Source of the DNA: an uncultured Chryseobacterium sp.
GTDB taxonomy: Bacteria > Bacteroidota > Bacteroidia > Flavobacteriales > Weeksellaceae
Assembly (NCBI GenBank): GCA_913777465.1
Contig: CAJYRQ010000025.1
Coordinates: forward strand, 1-36,033
DNA length: 36,033 nt
Direction: 5' to 3'
This document shows, in pieces, positions 25,586 to 32,968 of the stretch. A program made the position numbers and the translations under genes. Position 1 is the first letter of the stretch. Each line of letters begins with the position of its first letter. Under the pieces are notes generated by a model. The model saw only the letters and a list, made by a program, of their open reading frames with translations. It was not told the DNA's origin and did not search any database.

Positions 25586-26667
25586 TTCAGAGGAGTTATT
25601 AATTGAATAGCGAAGCGGTTACTTGCCTGTTTTATTTCTAATGAATACTGATTGGGATAACAGAGGTCCAGCTGCCTTCTGATGTTTTCCAGTCCGATTC
25701 CGGTGTCGGTATTCTGATGTTTTTCTAAAAGCGGATTGTCTACGGTAAAAACGGCGTACTCTTCATCGGTTTTAACAGAAATCCTGATGGTCACCTCGCC
25801 GCTTGTTTTTTCAGCACCGTGCTTAAAGGCATTTTCAACGAAAGACAGATACAGCAAAGGCGGAATAAGGCCGGGAACTCCAATGTTTTCCCGCACTTCA
25901 ACGCTTAGGCGTTCGTCATAACGCAGCTTTTCAAGGGCGACGTAATCCTTTACGATTTTTATTTCTTCGTCAATTGAAACCTTCTCTTTCTGCCCATGGT
26001 AAAGCAGGTAATCCAAAATGTCCGAAAGCCGGCTGATCGATTGAGAAACCGCGCCGGAACCGGTAACGGACAAGGAATAGATATTATTCAAAGTGTTGAA
26101 CAGAAAATGAGGATTCAGCTGGGCTTTCAGGGCTTTCAGTTCCAGTTCGGATTTCTCCTTCTGAAGCTGCAAGGCATTCTGCTTTTCATCCCTGTACAGG
26201 AGCATGAATTTCACCGAAATGAAAATGAAAGATCCGGAAATAATGGGCAGGACGTAGTGAAACAGAAGGTATTTAACATCGATGAAAATATCGGAAACCA
26301 GTTCCTGAGGATAGCCGGCAAACAAAGGTTCGGCCAGATACACGATGAAAAGACGGTTCAGTACACCTAAAAGGTATATTCCACCAACAAAATAAACGGT
26401 GAAAAGGAAATATTTCTTAGCCTCGAAAAATTTCCGGATCAGAACGGAATAGATCCAGTTGGCCCCGATGATCTGGAAGATCCAGTGGCATACGTCATAA
26501 TAAAATATCTCCCTGAAATCCGGCTGCTCCAGCTCACCGTAATTCCGGAACATACCGAACACGAACAGGGCGATCCAGAATACCGCCTGCCGGATGATCT
26601 CGTTTTTTAATTTCTCTTCTGATATTTTTTCCACAGTATGTAAAGATATTACTAAAAAGCTTTGCAT
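25582..26667 (-). CDS. LytS/YehU-type sensor histidine kinase
   Basis: A 361-residue membrane kinase that phosphorylates the overlapping LytTR regulator. Four membrane segments lie at about 25-40, 58-78, 86-110 and 132-157, with no large extracytoplasmic sensor domain. The His_kinase domain (PF06580 type) has the phospho-acceptor H187 in LNPHFLFNTLNNIYSL, and a HATPase region has VENAFKHGA (N box) and TGIGLENIRRQLDL (G box). The ATG at 26665-26667 is taken as the start; a GTG at 26634 giving VEKISEEKL is an alternative that would trim eleven residues. The signal sensed is unknown. The gene is divergent from the acyltransferase with a 153-base gap. Confidence 0.93.
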   Translation of the reverse strand: MQSFLVISLHTVEKISEEKLKNEIIRQAVFWIALFVFGMFRNYGELEQPDFREIFYYDVCHWIFQIIGANWIYSVLIRKFFEAKKYFLFTVYFVGGIYLLGVLNRLFIVYLAEPLFAGYPQELVSDIFIDVKYLLFHYVLPIISGSFIFISVKFMLLYRDEKQNALQLQKEKSELELKALKAQLNPHFLFNTLNNIYSLSVTGSGAVSQSISRLSDILDYLLYHGQKEKVSIDEEIKIVKDYVALEKLRYDERLSVEVRENIGVPGLIPPLLYLSFVENAFKHGAEKTSGEVTIRISVKTDEEYAVFTVDNPLLEKHQNTDTGIGLENIRRQLDLCYPNQYSLEIKQASNRFAIQLITPLK

Positions 26668-26820
26668 AAGCAGAGCGGTTTTAAAAGTATCTTTTCGGAT
26701 GGTGAACGGCAGCCAAATGCATTTATCCGACAGGTCATGTTATCTGAAGGCAAAAGCGGTCATTCTGCATACTTCGTTTGAAGTTCATTGCAAATAGAAA
26801 GACTTTTGCCGTAAAAAAGA

Positions 26821-27951
26821 ATGGAAAAAGAAAAATTCATCGGGCTGGATCATTTAAGGGCGGCTGCGATCGTGTTGGTATTCCTTTATCATTACCGGAT
26901 GTTTGAGCACCCCGGCTGGATCGATGACATCGGATGGATCGGATGGACGGGCGTTGACCTGTTTTTTGTATTGAGCGGTTTTTTAATTTCCAATCAGCTG
27001 TTCAGTGAAATCCGGGAATACCGGACCATCCGACTGAAAATCTTTTTTACCAAACGATTTTTCAGGATTATTCCGCCGTATCTGTTCACACTTTTTCTCT
27101 ATTTCTGCTTTCCGGTGTTCAGGGAACGGGAAGCTTTGCCTCCGCTGTGGAAGTTTCTTTCCTTCAACCAGAATTTCGGTCTGGATGTAATCGATCAGGG
27201 AACCTTATCCCATGCCTGGTCGCTGTGCATCGAGGAGCAGTTTTACCTCGCACTTCCCCTTTTACTGCTGGTTTTAATCAGATTAAAAAAAATAAAATAC
27301 CTCAAGCCGATTATTGTTTCACTGATGGTGTCCACCCTGCTGCTGCGTGTTTTCTGCTGGAATGAATATGTTCTTCCCTATCTGGAATCCCCGGATTTCT
27401 GGAAAGAATGGTACATGAACATCTATTATCCAACGTATACAAGACTGGACGGACTGGCCATCGGGGTTCTGATCGGTTTCCTGTTTCAATCCTCAACATT
27501 CAGGACAATCATCAACAGGAACGGGAATCTTCTGGTTTTTACCGGATTAACAGCTGTTGTGTTTTCCCTCTGGTGCTGCAGGGATCAATATTCAGAGCAG
27601 GCCTCTCTTTTAGGATTTACCTTGATAGCTGTGAGCTATGGATTAGTGGTAACCGGAGCCATTTCAGGCACTTCGTTTATGAGCAGAAAATCGAATATCA
27701 TCACCGCTCAATTAGCAACACTCTCCTACTCCGTTTATTTATCACATAAAATCGTTATCCATCTGGTACAGAAGCTTCTTGAAAAAACAGAGCTTCCGGT
27801 TTCAGGTACATCAGGGCTGCTTATCTGCTTTATCTTCTGCATTTTGGCAGGCTTCTTTTACCGCTATTGCATTGAAAAACCATCTGCTGTGCTCAAAAAT
27901 AGAATCCTTAATTCGCCAAATATTTACCATCAAAAGTTTATGAACCAGTAA
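26821..27951 (+). CDS. Acyltransferase 3 family membrane protein (OafA/YrhL type)
   Basis: A 376-residue integral membrane protein with about ten hydrophobic segments. It begins IGLDHLRAAAIVLVFLYHYR, the family signature with the conserved His, then GWTGVDLFFVLSGFLISNQL and FFTKRFFRIIPPYL (R-x10-type membrane-edge motif), and SLCIEEQFYLALPLLL. Such proteins move acetyl or other acyl groups onto surface glycans, peptidoglycan or lipids. The protein has no C-terminal SGNH domain. It is transcribed away from the two-component genes and stands alone, 111 bases before a small secreted protein gene. The acceptor cannot be told from sequence. Confidence 0.93.
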   Translation: MEKEKFIGLDHLRAAAIVLVFLYHYRMFEHPGWIDDIGWIGWTGVDLFFVLSGFLISNQLFSEIREYRTIRLKIFFTKRFFRIIPPYLFTLFLYFCFPVFREREALPPLWKFLSFNQNFGLDVIDQGTLSHAWSLCIEEQFYLALPLLLLVLIRLKKIKYLKPIIVSLMVSTLLLRVFCWNEYVLPYLESPDFWKEWYMNIYYPTYTRLDGLAIGVLIGFLFQSSTFRTIINRNGNLLVFTGLTAVVFSLWCCRDQYSEQASLLGFTLIAVSYGLVVTGAISGTSFMSRKSNIITAQLATLSYSVYLSHKIVIHLVQKLLEKTELPVSGTSGLLICFIFCILAGFFYRYCIEKPSAVLKNRILNSPNIYHQKFMNQ

Positions 27952-28062
27952 CAAAGGTCTCGCTTTATGAGTTCCCGATACATTTTTCTCCGCTGCGCTG
28001 CAAAAAACACCCGAATAGACGTAGTCGTTCATTAACAAATTCTAAAATAAAACCTCTCATTT

Positions 28063-28557
28063 ATGAAAACATTTATTCTCAGCATTTTCATGCTGTTTTC
28101 TCATCTTGCCGTAGCCCAGAAGTTCATTACGGAGCAGACGGAAATCCAAAGCGTCATCCGGCAGTTCAAAGAAAGCATTATTCAAAAGGACTCAGCTGCT
28201 TTCCACAGCCTGTTCCATGAAAATCCGGTGGTCTGGACCGGCGTTGTTAAAAACAGATCCCAGCAGAAACGATTGGAAAAGAATCCCGGGAACCGTAAAA
28301 ATTATTTCAAAGATACCTATGAAAATTTTTTCCGCTACATTATGGAAAAAGGCCATAAAGAAGAAAAATTTAAGAACATCAGGATCATCAATGATGATGT
28401 GACCGCGAGTGTCACCTTTGATTATTCATTCCTGGAAGAAGACATCATAACAAATTGGGGAAGCGAATCCTGGCACCTCATCAAAGCGGAAGGAATATGG
28501 AAAATCGTGAGCATCATCTATTCTTACGAAAATGCAAAGTTTTTCCGGAAACCGTAG
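28063..28557 (+). CDS. Secreted NTF2-like (SnoaL-type) protein
   Basis: A 164-residue protein with a signal peptide ending about residue 19 (MLFSHLAVAQ). The mature part has the cone-shaped NTF2-like pattern: an N-terminal helix pair (QTEIQSVIRQFKESIIQKDS), AAFHSLFHENPVVWTG, then strands VTASVTFDYSFLEEDIITNW and SWHLIKAEGIWKIVSIIYSY. WHLIKAEGIWKIVS matches the usual last two strands. Members bind small ligands or act as enzymes, and no catalytic set is evident. It is on the same strand as the acyltransferase, with a 111-base gap that contains a stretch resembling intergenic repeats (CTCCGCTGCGCTGC). The function is unknown. Confidence 0.8.
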   Translation: MKTFILSIFMLFSHLAVAQKFITEQTEIQSVIRQFKESIIQKDSAAFHSLFHENPVVWTGVVKNRSQQKRLEKNPGNRKNYFKDTYENFFRYIMEKGHKEEKFKNIRIINDDVTASVTFDYSFLEEDIITNWGSESWHLIKAEGIWKIVSIIYSYENAKFFRKP

Positions 28558-28634
28558 ACTTGAACCGGGAAGCAGGATGCCGGAAGTTTTTATGTCAAAA
28601 GTATGGTCGAAGTTATTTCCTGGTCAACTACCTG

Positions 28635-28827
28635 AGAGCCTGTTTAAATTTAATTCAGAAATTTCCAAAGATCTCTTTTGCGCTTAATTTTCTAAATTAA
28701 AATAAACTTTGTTTATTCTTAACTTTTGCTCAGTACAAATAATAAAAGCGGTACTCGGTAGATTATATTTTAACTGAAATATCTTAAATTCTTAATGTTA
28801 AAAAAATTCCAAATTTAAACAGACTCT
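28635..28827. mobile_element. MITE-like element with 17-base terminal inverted repeats
   Basis: The left end AGAGCCTGTTTAAATTT (28635-28651) and the right end AAATTTAAACAGACTCT (28811-28827) are inverted copies with one mismatch. The 193-base element is AT-rich and has no coding frame, which fits a non-autonomous element moved by an IS transposase elsewhere. No clear target-site duplication was seen. It fills most of the gap between the NTF2-like gene and the following terminator. Confidence 0.6.
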
Positions 28828-28834
28828 AAAAAAT

Positions 28835-28859
28835 AAAACCCACCTATGCAGTGGGTTTT
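28835..28859. terminator. Bidirectional rho-independent terminator
   Basis: AAAACCCAC (28835-28843) and GTGGGTTTT (28851-28859) make a 9-bp stem around a 7-base loop. T-runs occur on both sides: TTTT on the plus strand and TTTTATTTTTT on the minus strand. It serves the NTF2-like gene from the left and the DUF2182 gene, whose stop is 57 bases to the right. Confidence 0.85.
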
Positions 28860-28915
28860 ACAAGTATTGATTTAATATATTTTCAATAATATCCGTGTGA
28901 ACACAATTGCTTACT

Positions 28916-29674
28916 TTACCCTAGTCCCTGCCATTTCATTTGGGTCCGGGCAAGCGTATATTTCAACAGCTTTACCGGAAAACGGATCCGCCATACCTTG
29001 GCAGCGGGAAGCTCCAGATGCTCGGCGATCATAAGGTAAGTCACTGCGATCATCGCAAGGTTATGACCTTGCGGCAGCAACATCGGGAACAGCATCAATG
29101 CCCAGCCGGAACCCACGCACCAGAGGCCGTGCTTTACACCGAACTCCAGCGAATCGCGATAAGCGTCCCATCCGAAGGCACGTAAGGCATAATGATCATG
29201 GCTGAGGTTGAGAAACTTCTGCTTCACCGGCGAAAACTGCCACACCACTGCAATGGTCAACACGCCCAACGCAGGAAGGTACGATCCCGGCATCAAAAGA
29301 TTTAAACCGATGATAATGCCTACCATAAATACCCCCGCTGTCATCCATACCGTAAGATAGCCTAGCACAAACCATACGGAGCATATCAACCGGTACCGTC
29401 TCAGGCTCTGGAGATAAATGGCCTGGACAGGCACGATCAGTTTAGGCAGCATCATGGCAATGACCATCAGTCCCCAGCCCGTGAGCTGCGAAGAAAATGG
29501 ATTCATCTGCAACAGCATTTTCAGGGAAGCAGCCGACGGTCCGGCGGCAGAAATGTGGCAATGTTCCATTGTCATGATATGGCCTGGATTTACCAGCAAC
29601 AGCAGCCAGGCGACGAGGCTGATCCAGATGATCACAAAGCCGATCTTAAAACGGTCAGTTCCTGAAAGTATCAT
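28916..29674 (-). CDS. DUF2182 integral membrane protein, possible copper handling
   Basis: A 252-residue membrane protein with about six hydrophobic segments. It carries the DUF2182 (COG5486) hallmarks: a helix with GWGLMVIAMMLPKLIVPVQA and a second block GVKHGLWCVGSGWALMLFPM. Met-rich, His-containing stretches, MTMEHCHISAAG near the N-terminus and HCH in particular, could bind metal. The family is annotated as predicted metal-binding, but no reaction is established. It starts 7 bases after the tyrosinase stop in the same orientation, which makes copper delivery to, or copper handling with, that enzyme the best guess. A bidirectional terminator lies downstream. Confidence 0.8.
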   Translation of the reverse strand: MILSGTDRFKIGFVIIWISLVAWLLLLVNPGHIMTMEHCHISAAGPSAASLKMLLQMNPFSSQLTGWGLMVIAMMLPKLIVPVQAIYLQSLRRYRLICSVWFVLGYLTVWMTAGVFMVGIIIGLNLLMPGSYLPALGVLTIAVVWQFSPVKQKFLNLSHDHYALRAFGWDAYRDSLEFGVKHGLWCVGSGWALMLFPMLLPQGHNLAMIAVTYLMIAEHLELPAAKVWRIRFPVKLLKYTLARTQMKWQGLG

Positions 29675-29681
29675 GATCCGA

Positions 29682-31343
29682 TTATTGGGCTACACGGTAA
29701 ACACTGATCCGGTCGATGGTCAGGTCATTGTTCTCCGGCAGAGGATTCTTGGTTTTGATCACCACATTCAGCGCGCTGAGATCGACCTCGTTGTCCAGGT
29801 ACAGTTCGTCGATAACATTGGTGATATTCAGGGTAAACGTTAGTCCCGAACCTCCGTGCGCACCGTCTTTCTGCGATGCCATCCGGATTCCGAAAAGCGC
29901 CACCGATCTTACGAATTTATCATTCACAAATACCGAAAGGAAATTGGAATTGTTGGTTCCTTTCACGTTTTCCAGCTGAAGAAATACCTCATCCGGCAAT
30001 TTGGAAACGGAAGCATTTTTCAGGCTCTTTGAAACGGTTTTCCACGATGGGGTATCCAGCTTCACTACGGCTTCCGTTTCTCCGCTGTTCAGCGACAGGG
30101 CACCGGCATTGGCCCCGATGATTTCATGTCTCTTTTTTTCGCTCATTGGGATTTTATTTTCAGGAACGGACGCGCCCAGTTTATTTAACCGCTCCGTTAA
30201 ATTTTCAGGTTCAGCCTTTGGAGCAGCCGTTTCGTATGAAGTTAAAGACAGATCGTCGTAGGTGTAAGAATAGGGAGATCCGTTAAAATTAAGACCGGTG
30301 GTGCTGTCAACATCCGCCGGAGTATAGTACCACGGAGTTCCTTTGGCATCCAGGGGCATTGCAAACTGCGAATTACCGTGTGCGGAAGGCCCTTTCAGCC
30401 AATCGGGCTGGTCGGGATTGCTGTTTTTACCGGTAACGTTCCACGCATCCCACATCCGGTCGATATTGGCATGGTGCAGGTAAAAGATGGGGTCCAGCCC
30501 GGCTGTCGGAGGATCGGACATCAGGCCTTCCACCTTTTCCAGGTTTGGATCAGGGTCTGTCCAGGTCTTTCCGTCAAAGCCGCCTACCATAACGTGTACG
30601 AAATTATGGGGATTGGATTCCAGGTCTCCGAAACCGCCGTTGCTGTGGCTGAATCCCGTCTCCTGCCCGCCGTAATAATAGCCGTACAGGTTGCCGGTTC
30701 CCGTCTGTCCGGGCGAAGATTCGCTGTAGATGGTATCCAGCTGGCATTTGTCGTTGGCCATCGGATCATCCGGGCTGTCCGGTCCTACCACGACATACAC
30801 ATTGCCGTCGCCGTTCGGGCCATATCGTTCCGGCACATACAACGGATTGGGTGAACCGTCAGGCAAAGTTTTCACCGTGAATGCCGTTGGAATTTTAGAT
30901 TGGTTACCGGGAGCCGACTGGTTCAGATAATTCCAGTACGGTAATGCCCAGTCGGCCGGTCCGCCCAACTGTTCCACGATAATGGTACGGAGCAGGTTTT
31001 CGAGAGCCACGAGGTATCCCCGGTGCCATGGCGGGAAAAACCAGGTACCATGCTGGCACTGATCCCAGAACAGCTCATACACCTGGGCCGGAGGAAGTGA
31101 AGAGAGTTTAGCTCCTGCCGGGATGTACGGGATGTCCGTCCAGTTCGGATAGCCCACCGGCGGCTCCCCGGTATTGTTATTGACCAGATACTGACCGTGC
31201 ACCGCGGCATAGAACCACCAGCTGGTGGCATCATCAATCGGTTTCGCCTGCATTACCTGCACCGCCTTCGCGTACCATAAAAGATCCGGATTGTCGAATG
31301 TCCCGTTGTTGTTCCAGGCATTCTTTCTTGTAAATGTTGTCAT
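29682..31343 (-). CDS. Tyrosinase/polyphenol oxidase (type-3 copper protein)
   Basis: A 553-residue enzyme expected to oxidise mono- or diphenols to quinones with O2. CuA ligands are H49 (AAVHGQY), H98 (DQCQHGTWFFPPWH) and H107. CuB ligands are H246 and H250 (NPHNFVHVMVGG) and the H290-H291 pair (DPIFYLHHANIDRMWDAW). C96 and H98 make a CxH motif, as in fungal tyrosinases and molluscan haemocyanin where Cys and His are cross-linked by a thioether. Residues about 410-553 form a beta-rich C-terminal domain (SVFVNDKFVRSVALFG) that recalls the KFDV domain of plant polyphenol oxidases and could cover the active site. No signal peptide or Tat motif is visible, so it is probably cytoplasmic or exported otherwise. 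It is followed by the DUF2182 gene. Confidence 0.93.
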   Translation of the reverse strand: MTTFTRKNAWNNNGTFDNPDLLWYAKAVQVMQAKPIDDATSWWFYAAVHGQYLVNNNTGEPPVGYPNWTDIPYIPAGAKLSSLPPAQVYELFWDQCQHGTWFFPPWHRGYLVALENLLRTIIVEQLGGPADWALPYWNYLNQSAPGNQSKIPTAFTVKTLPDGSPNPLYVPERYGPNGDGNVYVVVGPDSPDDPMANDKCQLDTIYSESSPGQTGTGNLYGYYYGGQETGFSHSNGGFGDLESNPHNFVHVMVGGFDGKTWTDPDPNLEKVEGLMSDPPTAGLDPIFYLHHANIDRMWDAWNVTGKNSNPDQPDWLKGPSAHGNSQFAMPLDAKGTPWYYTPADVDSTTGLNFNGSPYSYTYDDLSLTSYETAAPKAEPENLTERLNKLGASVPENKIPMSEKKRHEIIGANAGALSLNSGETEAVVKLDTPSWKTVSKSLKNASVSKLPDEVFLQLENVKGTNNSNFLSVFVNDKFVRSVALFGIRMASQKDGAHGGSGLTFTLNITNVIDELYLDNEVDLSALNVVIKTKNPLPENNDLTIDRISVYRVAQ

Positions 31344-31415
31344 GTTTAATTTTTAATACAGTGGTTAAAAAGTTATTTTAAAAATTTTAGCGTTTTGTTT
31401 TTTAACGATGCTTTC

Positions 31416-31423
31416 CAAAGTTA
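31416..31423 (-). promoter_or_regulatory. Promoter -7 box candidate for tyrosinase-DUF2182
   Basis: On the minus strand the bases read TAACTTTG, matching TAnnTTTG, 72 bases before the tyrosinase ATG. No -33 element at normal spacing. Confidence 0.35.
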
Positions 31424-31823
31424 AAAGATCTTTTAGAAAAAAGATTCCGTATAAATACGCAATTGCTTATTCACGGATCTTGAGATAACATCAGGGTTTA
31501 AAAAGATTATTATTAACGTAAGTCCGGCCGTATCAACATTATATTCAACCTATTATTTAATTCAAAAATAAAAATGAGGCTGACCCAGCCGGGATTTTAA
31601 ATATCACTCATCTTGCCGGAACAAATAAACGGTTTATGCTTCTGATAGAATTTGCTCCTATCCATACAAAGCCGTCCATTCAGAACTTTAAAATAATATA
31701 AATCTGTCCCTTATTAAAAAGAAATAAGGCCGGTTATTCAGGTTTAAATAAGAACTCCTTGGAAAAAGCGATAACCTATTCAGTTTGATGATCAAGATAC
31801 TGATCCTATGTTTGATAAGAGAA

Positions 31824-31859
31824 ACTTCCGGCATCCGGCTTCCCTCTTCCAGCCTGTCC
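31824..31859 (+). repeat. Dispersed CTTCCGGCATCCGGCTTCC repeat
   Basis: ACTTCCGGCATCCGGCTTCC followed by CTCTTCCAGCCTGTCC. It ends 2 bases before the stop codon position of the minus-strand LodB-like gene, so it forms the start of that transcript's 3' tail. It is the closest match to the 23592-23626 copy, 8 kb away. Confidence 0.65.
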
Positions 31860-31861
31860 AT

Positions 31862-32968
31862 TTACTGCTGCGTCTCACCCACTTCCATCATCTGCTCCGC
31901 ATGCCTTCTTTTCCAAAAAGGTTCATTTTTCCACCGGGTTTCCTTTTGGTAAAATTCGGTCCGCTGTTCGTTATACAGCCGGAAAGCCAGTTCGATTTTT
32001 TCATGATAACCGTTGCCGGCAGAAGAAATCCCTGTAAGCTGCTCTTTTGCAGCCAGGGCAGCATCAATACCGCTGCGCAGGGCAAAGGCAATGCCGTGTG
32101 ACGACAGAGGATCCAGCGAACAGGCGGCATCTCCCGCGGCCAGCCAGCCTTCCCCGGCATAATGTTCCAGATGGTGGCTTCCTGCAGAAGTAAATTGTAA
32201 AGGCAGAATTTCCTTATAACGGTTTACCGGGACGCGGTGCCTGATGAATTTTGTCTGCAGACTTTTGTTCTCCCAGTACAGGGGATCCAGCCAGGAATTC
32301 CGGTCATGCAGGTCGGGATCCGTAAAAAAGATCCGGGCGATTTTTCCTTCCCCGATATCGGAAACATACCACCAGCCATCGGAAACCGCTTCAATCAGAC
32401 TTTGCCGGTTATTCAGCGGATCAGTGGCGGCCAGGATGCTGATCACAGCGACCTGTTCGTCCCTGCGGATGCGTCTGATCCCGAGCTGCCGGCTCAGCCA
32501 TCTGTTTCTGCCACTGGCATCGATTACCATCGTCGGACTGATTTCTAAATGGTCTCCGGCGTATTTCCAGCCGTTGTCTTCTCTGTAAAGCCTGAAAGAA
32601 CGATCCGTTTCATAAAAAGATACTCCTAAAGAGGTAGCTTTCCGGGTCAGCATCGACTCAAAAGCCGGACGGTCGACATACCAGCCCTGCCCGGACGGTG
32701 ACTGGATAAAATCGTTGAAGTACAGCCGGTCGTCTCCCCAGCAGGAAGCATTTCCGTAGCAGGGTTCATGTCCGTCGTTCAGAAATTCTTCCCATACCTC
32801 CAGTTCCGCCAAAGAAATCCGGGCGGAAGCCGCAAGGCTTTCCCCTGCCCGGAATTTATTGCTGTCAGCCGGCCGGTGCACGACCATCACTGATGCGCCC
32901 TGCTGACGCAAAGTGATGGCCGAAGCCAGCCCGGCCGGACCGTTGCCTATGATCAGTATATCAATCAT
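31862..32968 (-). CDS. LodB-like FAD-dependent maturation protein
   Basis: A 368-residue flavoprotein of the tryptophan-halogenase/geranylgeranyl-reductase type. The FAD-binding Rossmann motif is IIGNGPAGLASAITL (5-19), AGESLAASA follows the redox-site pattern, and GWLAAGDAACSLDPLSSHG is the second FAD motif (GD). Its start overlaps the stop of the LodA-like gene by four bases, so the two are translationally coupled. LodB-type proteins are needed to form the cysteine tryptophylquinone cofactor in LodA and GoxA, so that role is inferred here rather than halogenation. The halogenase Trp motif WxWxIP is not seen. No signal peptide is present, so it acts in the cytoplasm. Confidence 0.88.
   Translation of the reverse strand: MIDILIIGNGPAGLASAITLRQQGASVMVVHRPADSNKFRAGESLAASARISLAELEVWEEFLNDGHEPCYGNASCWGDDRLYFNDFIQSPSGQGWYVDRPAFESMLTRKATSLGVSFYETDRSFRLYREDNGWKYAGDHLEISPTMVIDASGRNRWLSRQLGIRRIRRDEQVAVISILAATDPLNNRQSLIEAVSDGWWYVSDIGEGKIARIFFTDPDLHDRNSWLDPLYWENKSLQTKFIRHRVPVNRYKEILPLQFTSAGSHHLEHYAGEGWLAAGDAACSLDPLSSHGIAFALRSGIDAALAAKEQLTGISSAGNGYHEKIELAFRLYNEQRTEFYQKETRWKNEPFWKRRHAEQMMEVGETQQ

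Larger units (their letters stand above)
31344..31861. other. Gene-free stretch upstream of the tyrosinase gene
   Basis: A 518-base stretch with no gene. It is AT-rich, and holds a -7 box candidate at 31416-31423 and one dispersed repeat at 31824-31859. AATAAGGCCGGTTATT near 31722 is an imperfect palindrome that might end the LodB transcript. Confidence 0.6.

Noticed and set aside
31862-32968. Flavin-dependent tryptophan halogenase
   Set aside because: The FAD fold is similar but the halogenase WxWxIP motif is missing and the gene overlaps a LodA-like gene, which points to LodB.
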